The position numbers were made by a program, and so were the translations under genes. Source: Hypericum androsaemum (lineage: Eukaryota > Streptophyta > Magnoliopsida > Malpighiales > Hypericaceae). Taken from it: DNA of 64,000 bases. The DNA is taken from contig OZ023183.1 in NCBI GenBank assembly GCA_963995505.1, positions 15,310,671 to 15,374,670 on the forward strand, in the 5' to 3' direction. Below, in pieces: positions 11,412 through 23,900 of this stretch. How positions within the stretch are numbered: position 1 is the first letter of the stretch; the number at the start of each line of letters is the position of its first letter. Below the pieces are notes generated by a model. It searched no databases and was not told where the DNA came from. It saw only the letters and a list, made by a program, of their open reading frames with translations.

Positions 11412-13937
11412 ATGGCAGCGCGGAGGCGAACGTTGCTCAAGGTCATCGTCCTCGGCGACAGCGGGTAGGGTTTTCCCCGCCCCTCGCAAAATTACATTTC
11501 ACTCATCCAGAACATTTCCAACTTCTCATTTAGATCCTAACCCTCCGGGAACACGTGGCATTGCGCAGGGTCGGGAAGACGTCGTTGATGAACCAGTATC
11601 CTCCTCCCGATAACTGAAACGGCACTCCTTCCCGCGTTTTTTGCTTATTCTTTTCTTATTATATTTTTTATTTCTTTTATTTTTTTTGTGTGTTTTTGTT
11701 TCGGTGTTTGGGCTTTAACTGGCCGTTGTTAGATACGTCCATAAGAAGTTCAGTCAGCAGTACAAAGCTACGATCGGCGCCGATTTCGTTACCAAGGAGC
11801 TCCAAATCGACGACCGTCTCGTCACTCTGCAAGTAAAGTCCTCCTCCTCTTCTTTTCTTTTTTTAATATTTTTTTTGTTCATGTTTGTGTAAATGTTTTA
11901 GTGATAATTACGGAACTGCCACTTGTAATTGTTCTTTTTTCTGAAGTTCACTTGTAAGTTGAGCTTTGTGGTGTTTCGGGTTTGTAGATATGGGACACTG
12001 CTGGGCAGGAGAGGTTCCAGAGTCTTGGTGTTGCGTTCTACCGGGGTGCGGATTGTTGTGTTCTTGTTTATGATGTTAATGTCATGAGGTCGTTCGACAC
12101 ACTGGATAACTGGCACGAGGAGTTTCTCAAACAGGTTTTGTTCCTCGTCGCCTTCTTTGTTTTTGCTTTCTTGTTCCGGCTTTGTGGGTGATTCTATGCT
12201 TGCTTTTCCCTTTGCAATGGCTTCTCTTTTGCATCAATGTCGGCGTACCTTTTTCTTCTGTTGATACTATTAGTTCCAACCTTTGAATACGGGGATGTGA
12301 TGTGATACCTGCTTTTTGCAATCAATCTTTGGCAGGGGGCAGCTACTTAGTTATAGGAAAAATGGCTGTGGTTGTCTGTAGATTACTTCTGTCTGTTATA
12401 CGCTTATTGTCTAGTGATTTACCGAACAAGTTGTGTGTGTTGAGTGACATGGCTGTGTATAAGATTCATGGTTGGGCCATTCTGTTGTCATCACGAGTCA
12501 TTAAAGGAGAAATAATTCCAATATTCGCGCCAACAGAATGAGAGATTTTTTGCTTGGTTTATTTTTGCAGTTGTTGTTCGTAATTGCCTCTTACGTACCT
12601 TCTTTGTCAACCATATAAATCTATTGTGTTAGGGAGATTTATTTGGGATGCCAATATCTGGTGCTCTGCTTCATTCATTTTCCAAGACTTGAATCTGCTT
12701 GCAGTTTTCTTGCCTGTTTTGGCTGCCTCGACATCTTCAATCATCTCGTATCACTTTATATGGATGAGTATCCTTATAGATGGGATAAGGCTCTCTTGTT
12801 GTTGTTATTGATGATAAGTCACCTGACTGAATTGTGATTAATCTTTCTGTCCAAGACCACTGATTGCCACACATTTGTTCTGCATTTTTGTTTGAGCTTT
12901 TGATGATTCCACTATAAAGATTTTCTCAGCTGTATGCATTTTATCAACTAAATGAATGTTATCAGTCCTTCTAATGCACACTACTCAGTCTTTTGTAAGA
13001 TCTTCTTTGTTAATTGGTGGGTACATCACAATGATTGTGCGGCCTGTCTTCATTAGTGCTTTGAAGATGCACTCAAGACGCTTGATTGTAACTGTTAGCT
13101 TGCTCATCTTAAATGGTTTTGTGATGAGTAGTTGTTTCATTAAATGGCTGTCCCTAGTAGGAAATCAGAATGCAGCATTTTTCAATGGATGACTGTAACC
13201 TAGTAATTGATATTTATGCTTATCATCTTGGTTCGGAACAACTAACAATGTCTTTGCTTTGATTTCTTACTAGGCAAATCCTTCTGATCCCAAGACATTT
13301 CCGTTTATACTTCTTGGAAACAAGATTGACATCGATGGTGGAAATAGCCGAGTTGTAAGAAAATGCTTTCCATTTCTGGTCCAGAATCCACTCTATATTC
13401 ACGTAAAATTATCGCTTCTAGTAGCATGTCCTAATTTATAGATACATAGGTTTCTGAGAAGAAAGCCAAGGACTGGTGTGCATCTAAAGGGAACGTACCT
13501 TACTATGAGACATCTGCTAAAGAGGATTACAATGTTGATGCATCATTCCTTTGCATTGCTAAAGCTGCTCTTGCAAATGAACGAGAACAGGACATGTGAG
13601 TTGAGGCTATTAATGATCTCCTGCTTTGTCAAAATAAGATTTCTGCTGTTTAGTATCTGTGAAAGCTTGGGTATGGACGTAAGCTATTAGAGGTGGAAAG
13701 TCTGTCTTAACCGTTTGCTCTCTGTGGGGCGCATCAAATAGTAGGATCTTCTGAATGATCTTATATTTTATAAGCCCAATGATAAACCTCCTGAAGCCTA
13801 AAGTGATCCATCCCTACTCGGTGAAACTGTTGCTGCAGGTCTAAAGGTCACTTTCTCAATTTAATTGCAGATACTTCCAGGGCATCCCGGAGGCGGCGGC
13901 AGCGGAGAATGAGCAAAGAGGAGGCTGTGCATGTTGA
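11412..13937 (+). CDS. RABG3: RABG3-type (Rab7) small GTPase
   Basis: There are seven exons: 11412-11464, 11569-11595, 11733-11832, 11988-12134, 13274-13354, 13450-13595 and 13871-13937. Together they encode 206 residues, the usual RABG3 length. All GTPase signatures are present: GDSGVGKTS (P-loop, split over exons 1-2), YKATIGADF (switch I), WDTAGQERF (switch II), GNKID (base specificity) and ETSAKE. The protein ends QRGGCAC, a double-cysteine geranylgeranylation site. Rab7 proteins control fusion at late endosomes and the vacuole. Exon 2 is only 27 bases, and its phases (2 in, 2 out) need exact splicing to restore [10 protein letters not shown]. Intron 4 is 1.1 kb. A possible poly(A) signal AATAAA lies near 14318. 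The assignment is firm; which RABG3 paralogue it is cannot be said. Confidence 0.97.
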
Positions 13938-14996
13938 TTTCTGATCCGTTGGTTTTTCCTTTTCTTTTCTCGTAGCACACCAGTCATTCATCATTCATGC
14001 GTATTGGTAGCATCGAATGCAAACCATCTGTACTTCCGGTACGGATGGTTTGCATATTAGATTGAGCTCCTGATGTTGTCGTCCTGGCAATTTATTTTGG
14101 GGAAGCTAGCAGCAGAACCATTGCATGGTGGTTGTGGTTTTAGAGGCCAATTGCCATGAATGTTCTTATAGCTTGGTCAAAGGACAATTAGAATCGGACT
14201 TCTGAGAAGCTGTAGACGTCGTCCTCCCTGGTTCATCAGTTCTTGTACGGGATTTGGATAATCTGTCGGTATATTTCTATTTTCCTATGTGCTTCGAGCA
14301 GATGTTATGGATCAAGTAATAAAGATGTTTTTTCCTTTGGAAAATTGTTTGAAACGCATTGGACATCTTAATCCAAGTGCGCACTACACAATCGTAGGGA
14401 CCACTTAAGTAATTTGTGCGTAGAGTAGGGACCAGAGGGAAATTTGCCTTTTTTCAAATCGTGAGGCATTTTGCAAATATTTGAATCAAATCGGAGGGAC
14501 CACGGGTGTAAAAGTTATTATTGGGCCCTAAATAGCACCCGGACATTGTCGAATTAAGAAAAACTAAAAAGAACGTAAAAGAGAGAAAAATATTTATAGA
14601 TCTCTGGGTTGCCAAATTATGAAGCATTTTGTCAAAATATATGTGGATTAAATTTTTGTAAATATATACAAAAAGTAAGAATTAAACAAGTAAATGGATT
14701 CGGATTCGGATCCAGATCCAGATCCGGATCCATATCTTAAAGTTGGACCCATCCCCAAAAAAATTCCAGACATGGATCCAACCCGGTTCATTGCCATTTG
14801 GGCCGGCCCAGACGACAGCCATGGCAAATACGCATCGTTTTGTCCTCCCCCAACAAACAACACACTTCCGGCGGTTAATTCCGATTTGTGAAGCATCGGA
14901 TCGAATCGGAAACAAAGATTTTAGCGAAGTTGTTGATAACCCCTTCGTCGCCGTTTCTTCATTTCTTTTTCAGGTTTCCACTTAGTAACGACCGGA
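13938..14996. other. RABG3 3' UTR and TRAPPC3 upstream region
   Basis: The first 380 bases look like the RABG3 3' UTR; a 19-base inverted pair (GCAAACCATCTGTAC-type, about 14020-14056) could form a hairpin. Near 14372-14440 there is a stretch resembling the outer parts of transposon ends (GGGACCACTTAAGTAATTTG). A short GGATCC/GGATTCGGAT-type microrepeat lies at 14696-14735. No gene was found. Confidence 0.5.
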
Positions 14997-17150
<2,154 letters not shown>

Positions 17151-17945
17151 CGGATTCTTGAGCTTTCTTGTTTAGAATTCTCTGTTCGAATTTCTCCTTT
17201 GGCTTCCCTGACAATGACATGAACCACCTTACTTCAACGTGCTTTGTTCATCTGTATTATGCACAAGTACGGATGATTTTGAGAAAGGATTTCCATTTTT
17301 TTCCTTATTGCGTATGATACTTCTACCGAAAAGAGTTTCATTTGAACGCCATGAGAACGTTAAGAAATGAAATCTAATTAAATTCAAATTCAACCAAAAT
17401 TACACTATGTTATATTTTACTAAATTGTCCTAGTTTTGTTTGTAGTATCAAAGAATTATGGGAAAAGTACTGTTTAGTACACTGTAGTTTCACCTTTTTT
17501 GCGATAGGACCGTGTAGTTTAAAAACCGTCAATCAGATCCAAGTTATTTCAAAAATTATCAACCTACGGTCCCGACTTGGTCCGAGTTATTTTCGAACCT
17601 AGCTGGACCACCACGTCATCAAAATGACCTCGTTTAGTCTGACGTGGCTTGATGAATGGCCGGATGAGTTGTCTTAAAAGCAAATTTCATAAAAATTTCA
17701 AATTTATTAATTTTTTTCCTCCACTCCTCTTCTCCCTTCACCCATCTTCTTCCTCGTCTAATCCCACAAAATTCCCATCTCCAGCAGAGTGAATCAAAAA
17801 GTCTCAATCGCCAGTCAACCAATAAATAAAAACCCACTAAATCCAATCCCCCTGAAGCAAAGGCAAACAAACCCAGATCAAGAACAAACATAGAAGAAAA
17901 AAATAGAAAACAGAAAAGGGGGTTGAAGGGTCATTTTATTTTCTC

Positions 17946-18241
17946 ACCTCTTTGGCGGAAAGCTCGAAGACGTAAGGGAGGACGAAGTTGACAGTGAGCT
18001 TGAGAGGAGGGAGGCCGAGACGGCGGGCCACCATGAAAGCCGATGGGGTCTTGGGTGGGTCCATGGTACTGGGGGCCACCGCCGAAAGGATCCGTCGGTA
18101 CGGGAGGGCCAGGCAGGCAACTGCTCGCCGCTCAGGCGCGGCCTTGGAGGTCGGGGCGGAGATGGTGCCGGTCCTGGTGGTGGCGATGATGGCGGGCTCC
18201 ACCTTCTGGAGTAGCCACTCTATTGTCTCCCCGTCGGACTT
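17946..18241 (-). pseudogene. fused fragments: TCP transcription factor + mitochondrial ATP synthase delta-prime
   Basis: One continuous minus-strand frame joins two unrelated host genes. From 18241 to about 18156 it reads [19 protein letters not shown] then TTRTGTISA, the helix-II end of a class I TCP DNA-binding domain. From about 18067 to 17946 it reads [10 protein letters not shown] then [19 protein letters not shown], the mature N-terminus of the plant mitochondrial ATP synthase delta-prime (bacterial epsilon-type) subunit. The frame then meets AAAGAG|GTGAGAA, a perfect splice donor, so at least this part was captured as genomic DNA with its exon border. The link between the two pieces (about 28 codons, 18068-18155) is unidentified. 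The frame stops at 17936. No parent gene is in the window. Confidence 0.85.
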
Positions 18242-18527
18242 GCAGACTTGTGCCCTAGTTCCAACTCTCTTGTCTTTCGATGTTGCTTTTAATTTTCTGG
18301 TTTATGTGATGCTTAATTTCTTAGTTCTTGTGGGTTTTCGGTAAATTAATTAATGTCTTGATGTATGCCTGCATTTGTATTGAATCTTGTCTTGATGTTC
18401 TCTCTATGTTCTTAGTATTTATTGGTTGGGTCTCCGTTAAATAAAGAGAAGAGTAATATATATGGAGGTTTTCCCATTTGAGAAGAGTAATATGATTGAA
18501 TCCCGCAGTGGACTTGAGATTGAGATT

Positions 18528-19869
18528 TTTTTTTTAGGGATAAAGTGGCGCGAAGCCTATATTATAAACGAGTTACAAATATCAAAAGATAAGAAACTCA
18601 AATAGAAATACAGACATAAGACAAGAAATCCAAGCAAATAACGAAAACCAGTCCAATGGCAGCAAGGTGGCACAGGGGGGAAAGCGATGGGCGGTCGATA
18701 AAGCACGAAGGCCGACGACCGGGGCGTAATTCTGCCAAAGCAAACTTTGGCCAATAACCTCAAGACAAAATCAAGAGGGCATCTGAATTGATACAAGAAA
18801 CACTCAGATGAGAGCCAAGGTCGACGTAAATCAACCGAGACAAGGTTCTCCACCCGCCACCATCGAACAGGCAACGAGATCCGAAAGGAACTCTGATCAT
18901 GCCAGAGACAAACCAAGCGAAAGCATAACGAAAGCAAACAGAAACACACAGACAGAAACACACAACGAAAGCAATAAACGCAGAAAAGCAAACAGAGAGC
19001 TGACCGGGGAGGAGATCAGAGGCGACCATCCTCCCCGAGGACCGCCGGCGACCTCAGAAGAGCCCAGCCAAGGAGATTAGGCTAGGCTTTTGGTAGGCGA
19101 CGGCCACGAGCGATGAGCGACGGTAGCAGCGACCGCGAGGCTGAGCAAGCGATCGGCGGTGGAGAGCGAACGATTGAGAGAGGCTGGGACGGCGAAGGTG
19201 GAGCGAACGATTGAGAGAGGCTGAGCGGACGAGTCGAGGCTGAGCGGACGGCGAGGCTGAACGGACGGCGAGCGAGGCTGAGCGGACGGCGAGCGAGAGG
19301 ACTGGGCAACGGCTGAGCGGACGGCGAGCGAGGCTGAGGCGATGACCGGGGAGCGAGGCTGACGGAGCGGACGTGTCGAGGCTGAGCGGACGGCGAGCGA
19401 GGCTGAGGCGATGACCGGGGAGCGAGGCTGAGCGAACGGCGAGCGGAGCGGGCGTGTCAAGGCTGAGCGGACGGCGAGCGAGAGGACTTGGCACCGGCTG
19501 GGAGAGGCGATGACCGGAGAGGCTGAGCGGACGGCGGCTGGTGACGATGGCTGGGACGACGGTTACAAGAAGTGACGAGGACGACGGGGACGGCTAGATC
19601 GGTAGGATGAGCGGACGGCAAGCAAGATGATGGGGACGGCGGGATCGGGAGGATGATCGGACGACGAGCAAGACGAGGGGGACGGCAGGATCGGGAGGAT
19701 GAGCGGATGGCAAGCAAGACGACGGGGACGGCGGGATCGGGAGGATGAGTGGCAACCGGAGAAAGAGGAAGAAAAGCTCCACGAAAAAATATCTAGATAT
19801 TTTTAAGGGAGAGAGAAAGCTCCACTCTTTTTTTTGTTTGTTGGAAGGGAGAGAAAACCAACTAGTTTT
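18528..19869 (-). mobile_element. LINE-type insertion with 17-bp target duplication, nested in Pack-MULE
   Basis: A poly-T run at 18528-18535 (poly-A on the minus strand) marks the 3' end. The perfect 17-bp repeat GACTTGAGATTGAGATT occurs at 18511-18527 and again at 19870-19886. This is the signature of target-primed reverse transcription. The minus-strand sequence next to the tail has open frames that look like a LINE 3' UTR, but no reverse transcriptase is present. It is therefore a truncated LINE or a non-autonomous derivative. The distal half is a GC-rich minisatellite. The insertion postdates the host Pack-MULE. Confidence 0.8.
19090..19760. repeat. GC-rich minisatellite, GAGGCTGAGCGGACGGCGAGC type
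   Basis: Irregular tandem copies of GAGGCTGAGCGGACGGCGAGC (about 19200-19530) pass into copies of a second unit, GACGGGGACGGCGGGATCGG followed by GAGGATGAGCGGACGGCAAG (about 19575-19750). The open frames seen on the minus strand simply translate the repeat (SPSAQPR.., LARRPLSL..) and are not genes. It lies inside the LINE-type insertion, toward its 5' end. Confidence 0.85.
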
Positions 19870-20271
19870 GACTTGAGATTGAGATTGACAAACAAATTTT
19901 AAGAGAGAAAAAGAAACAGAGATTTGGGAACTTTGCAATTGTAGGTCAAAGGAAAGGAGGAAGAAGAGGTGTGGAGAGAGAAGAGGGGTATAGGGAAAAA
20001 TTAAATAAATTTAGGATTTCTTTTGAAATTTACCTTCAAAACAACTCATCCATTAAGTCGTCCATTCATCGTCCCACGTCGGACTAAAGTGGCGTCATTT
20101 TGATGATGTAACGGTCCAACTAAGTTCGGAAGTCACCTAGACCTGGGCGGGATCGTAGGTTGATAATTTTTAAAGTAACTTGGATCTGATTGATGATTTT
20201 TAAACTACATGGCCTTATCGCAAAAAGTGCGATACTACAGAATACTAAACATTACTTTTCCCAAGAATTAT

Positions 20272-20930
20272 TAGTTTATGATATTGACAGGACTAAAGAA
20301 TTATATAAGGGTCTTACAGAATTATATTAGTTTAAGTTGGATCAAGTTGGTATCAAGAAAACTAATACTTCAGAGATGTTACTGATTTTTAAAACAAAAT
20401 TTTAGAGAGGTTTATGAATTTATTGAATGTTAATTTAGTAATATTTTTAAAACTAAAATAAGAATTAAATATTACATTAACAAACTCCAATTTGGAAATG
20501 AGAGTCTTATGTGAGGTCGAGCGTTACACCACTTCTCTTTGCTCTAAAAAAATATCCAATTAGAATTGCTAATTACTTAACCACTTTTTTTTCCCCTTTG
20601 AAATTACTTAAACCTCTTTTTTTCAAAACCATTTATATCCAAAGATTTAGATTAACTAATCTTTCAAATATAAATTTTAAATGATGACGATATTATACAA
20701 TTTTAACTTTAGTATTTTTTTTTCGATTAACCTAACCTACTCCAATCAATGTAACCATCGTCTGTACAATTACGTAGTTTAACCGGATCTCAGTGCATTG
20801 TCCGTTTTCAAACATAAAACCCTATCAACGAACATGTCCTAAACCCATTCCAGTTTCCAAACAAACAGTAATTAGGAAGAAACCACCTTCTTCCAAAAAA
20901 GCCTTCTTCCACCACCAGTAGTCTCCCATT
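20272..20930. other. AT-rich region upstream of PUS3, nothing recognised
   Basis: There is no coding or repeat signal with clear borders. The final 100 bases are presumably promoter and 5' UTR of PUS3. Confidence 0.5.
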
Positions 20931-23900
20931 ATGTCGGTGGTGGAAACCCAAGAAGCAATCACTTTGAAGTCCCAAATCCTTTCCCTCCAGGGAACAGTCA
21001 AGGTCCCTTTTCTCTCTCCCCTTCCCTTCCCTTTCTTTCTTCTTCTCTTTTTTTTTATTCTTCAGAAAAAAATTATTCTGATGCATTTCCACCTTGCTCC
21101 CTAACAGAAACTGGAAGCTGATAATGCAAAGCTACGCTCTTTACTCTCTAAGTGTAGATGCCACCAGGTTTGACCCTCTATATTCTGTTAATGGTTTTCA
21201 CTTTATCTCGTAAAAAGTTTTAATTTTTTTATTTTTTTGGATTGATGGGTGGTTCCAGGTGGAGGACAAGTTTAATGGGTGGACTTCAGAAGGAGCTGGT
21301 GTCTCCAGGGATAATCCAACCCGGAACTCGAAAAACACTGGTTTTTTTTTTCCCTTTGCCTTTTCGGTTTCTTTGTTTGGTAGGTTAGACTCCACCGAGT
21401 TTCGGATTTGAAGAGAGTTTTGAGAGCCAGTTTTGTGCATGTCCATTTGTGCAGATGATGATGCAATGTTGATGAGTCGTTATGCCACCAGATATGTGGC
21501 TTTGAAAGTCATGTACTTCGGTAAAAGGTGCGTCAGTGATTTTAGTTTCTTGGTCGAATCTGTTTTTACCATTTATACAATGTTTGTGTGGCTGCTGGGT
21601 TTTAACAATTGCTCTGGCACTTCGATGATGGAAAGATTGGCAATTTGTTGGATTTTTTCTTTTTCGTTTCGCATGTTTCTCTTTCTTTCGGTATGTGCTG
21701 CGGTCCACCAAAATAGTGATGTAATAGTCCTGATTAGTGTCTTCATATATGTTAATATATGGCTTTGCTTGTCCTTGGATTCTGCATTAGCAGCAATTTT
21801 CTGATGCGTAATTGTAGTTGTTTGAACTTTAATGCTTCACTTTGTTTACGATCTTTCATGATGAAATAATTGAAGAACGCTGGACTCCCTGAATGGCAGT
21901 ACCTTCCAGTGTCATTACAGTTTAGGTTGTTGCATCACAGAATTGCTCCGTGCAATTTGGAAATAAATAACTACGGTTCTTGGCTCATATACAACAATGT
22001 CGCAGGTTTTATGGTTTTGCTTCGGAGGCGCAAATGGAACCAACAGTTGAGGTGTGGGTTTTTCTTTGTTTCATTGTCAGCACTTCCTTTTAGACTTTAG
22101 CACGACGAACTACATTTTCTTTTAAATTATGCTAAAACTATAAATTTGGAATAGCTTAGCATCTCCTTATTTGGTGTATATACATGGATTTTTTGCTGCC
22201 AGTGACTTAGTTTCTTTTTCAGTCTGAGATTTTTAAAGCCCTAAAGAAGACAAGACTTTTAATTGGTGATAAGAAGCAAGCACGGTACTCAAGATGTGGT
22301 CGAACGGACAAGGGAGTGTCTTCTGTTGGACAAGTAAGTTTCTGCTACATACTAAAAGAAATTCCTCTCCATTTATTCAGGACATGCTTTCTTGAGTAGA
22401 TGGTATTGTCCGTTTGCATAAAAATGGATAAAGCTTGTTTCACTGCTATGATTGTAGAGCGCAATTATTTCATTTTGAAAGAATCATGCAGGCTGATTTG
22501 AAATCCATGAAATGGAATGTAAGGGGCGTGTTGTGAAAACACTTTATCCTTAATTGGGGATTTCTTAATCAAGTGGATATTGAAGTTTAGGGTGGTTCGG
22601 TGGAGGCTATTTTATTGAATTTGGGTTTTAATTAGGAAACCCATGGAGTGAGTATTTGGAAGGCCAAATTTACTAGGTGGTTGAGAGGGTTGTTGTAAAC
22701 AGTTGTGAGCTTGAAATTCCTTTTCGTTGTTCTTGATGCCATCCAATGAGGATTTTTGATAGTTGGTTCAGATCTTTGTCTTTATGGTTGTAAATTATGA
22801 CAACAATATCAACTTTAGGTGATTGCTCTGTTTCTGCGGTCGAAACTCAAAGAAATTGATGCAAGCAAGACGACACCAGGGAACAATGATGTTGAAGAGC
22901 ATATTGGTCAGCCAACTTGTCAATTTCTGTATTCTCTCACATGTTTTTATGCTTTTAGTTATTTGCATTGTTTGCTCACAGGTAGAACTGAAACAGTTTT
23001 TGAAGTAGTAAAATGATTTCAACTCTCTTCATGTTCTATTAAAAGATGAATAGCAGCAGACCAGAAGGAATATCCCATCTGATGATAAAAAAAAGATTGC
23101 TGTTTTAAATCTACTAGATTTCTCACATTCATCCTGTTATTACTGAATTCTAACAACTTTGAATCATAATTTTAGTAGGTTTTATGAGTAGGTAAAGTGC
23201 AGCAGAGTGTGTTATTCGAAAAGAACTTGAATGCATTTTTCAGGAAGAGAATGAGATAGGTGACGTTAGATATATTGAAAACTGTTAGTTCCTTGTCCTC
23301 TTGGTATGTGTGCCCTATGGCCTGTATTTGGGGATTAGTTATAAGCTCTTCTCATGGTTCTCAGGAAAGGGTCTAGTCTTCTTCGTTAATTTAAATGGTG
23401 CTCCTGCTACAATATTTAGTTATGGTCCTCAATGACTCAACATTATTTAGATTGAATATGGAATTTTTATGGACTATCTTGCCTGACATTAATACTTCTC
23501 TCTCTCTCTCTCTCTAATTTTTCAGCAGAAGAGATCGATTATCCTAAAGTGCTAAATCGAGAGCTTCCGGAAGATATCCGCATTCTGGGCTGGTGTCCTG
23601 CACCTGATGATTTTAATGCAAGGTTCCATAACTTTTCAGCATATGGCATTGCATTTTTGGCTATTTACTCGTCGTGTTAATGTCTTCTATGTGCCCTATG
23701 TTTAGGTTTAGCTGTATGAGCAGGGAGTACAAGTATTTCTTCTGGGGTGATAATATGAATGTTGGGGTATATTTTGATTTTCCTTTTCTTCATACTATTT
23801 TTTCATAGTTTTGTTTTAGTTCGTTGGTAATAATCCCTTAACATCAGGGATTATTCATGTCCACTAGGTAATGGAAAGTGCTGGTAAGAAGTTTGTTGGG

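Larger units (their letters stand above)
17460..20262. mobile_element. Pack-MULE carrying TCP and ATP-synthase fragments
   Basis: The ends are GGGAAAAGTACTGTTTAGTA and TACTAAACATTACTTTTCCC, with TIRs of about 250 bases. A perfect 9-bp duplication AAGAATTAT flanks it at 17451-17459 and 20263-20271. No transposase frame is visible. The interior holds a chimera of two host-gene fragments on the minus strand (17946-18241) and a later LINE-type insertion (18528-19869). Its end sequence belongs to the same family as the elements at 6112 and 62350. It lies 310 bases beyond the TRAPPC3 stop codon. Confidence 0.93.

Noticed and set aside
18557..18991. Minus-strand 144-codon Cys/Phe-rich frame
   Set aside because: It lies in the poly-A-proximal part of a retroelement and looks like translated 3' UTR, with no domain.
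19054..19494. Minus-strand 146-codon frame rich in Ser/Arg/Leu/Pro
   Set aside because: It is the translation of a GC minisatellite; several frames give similar repeats.
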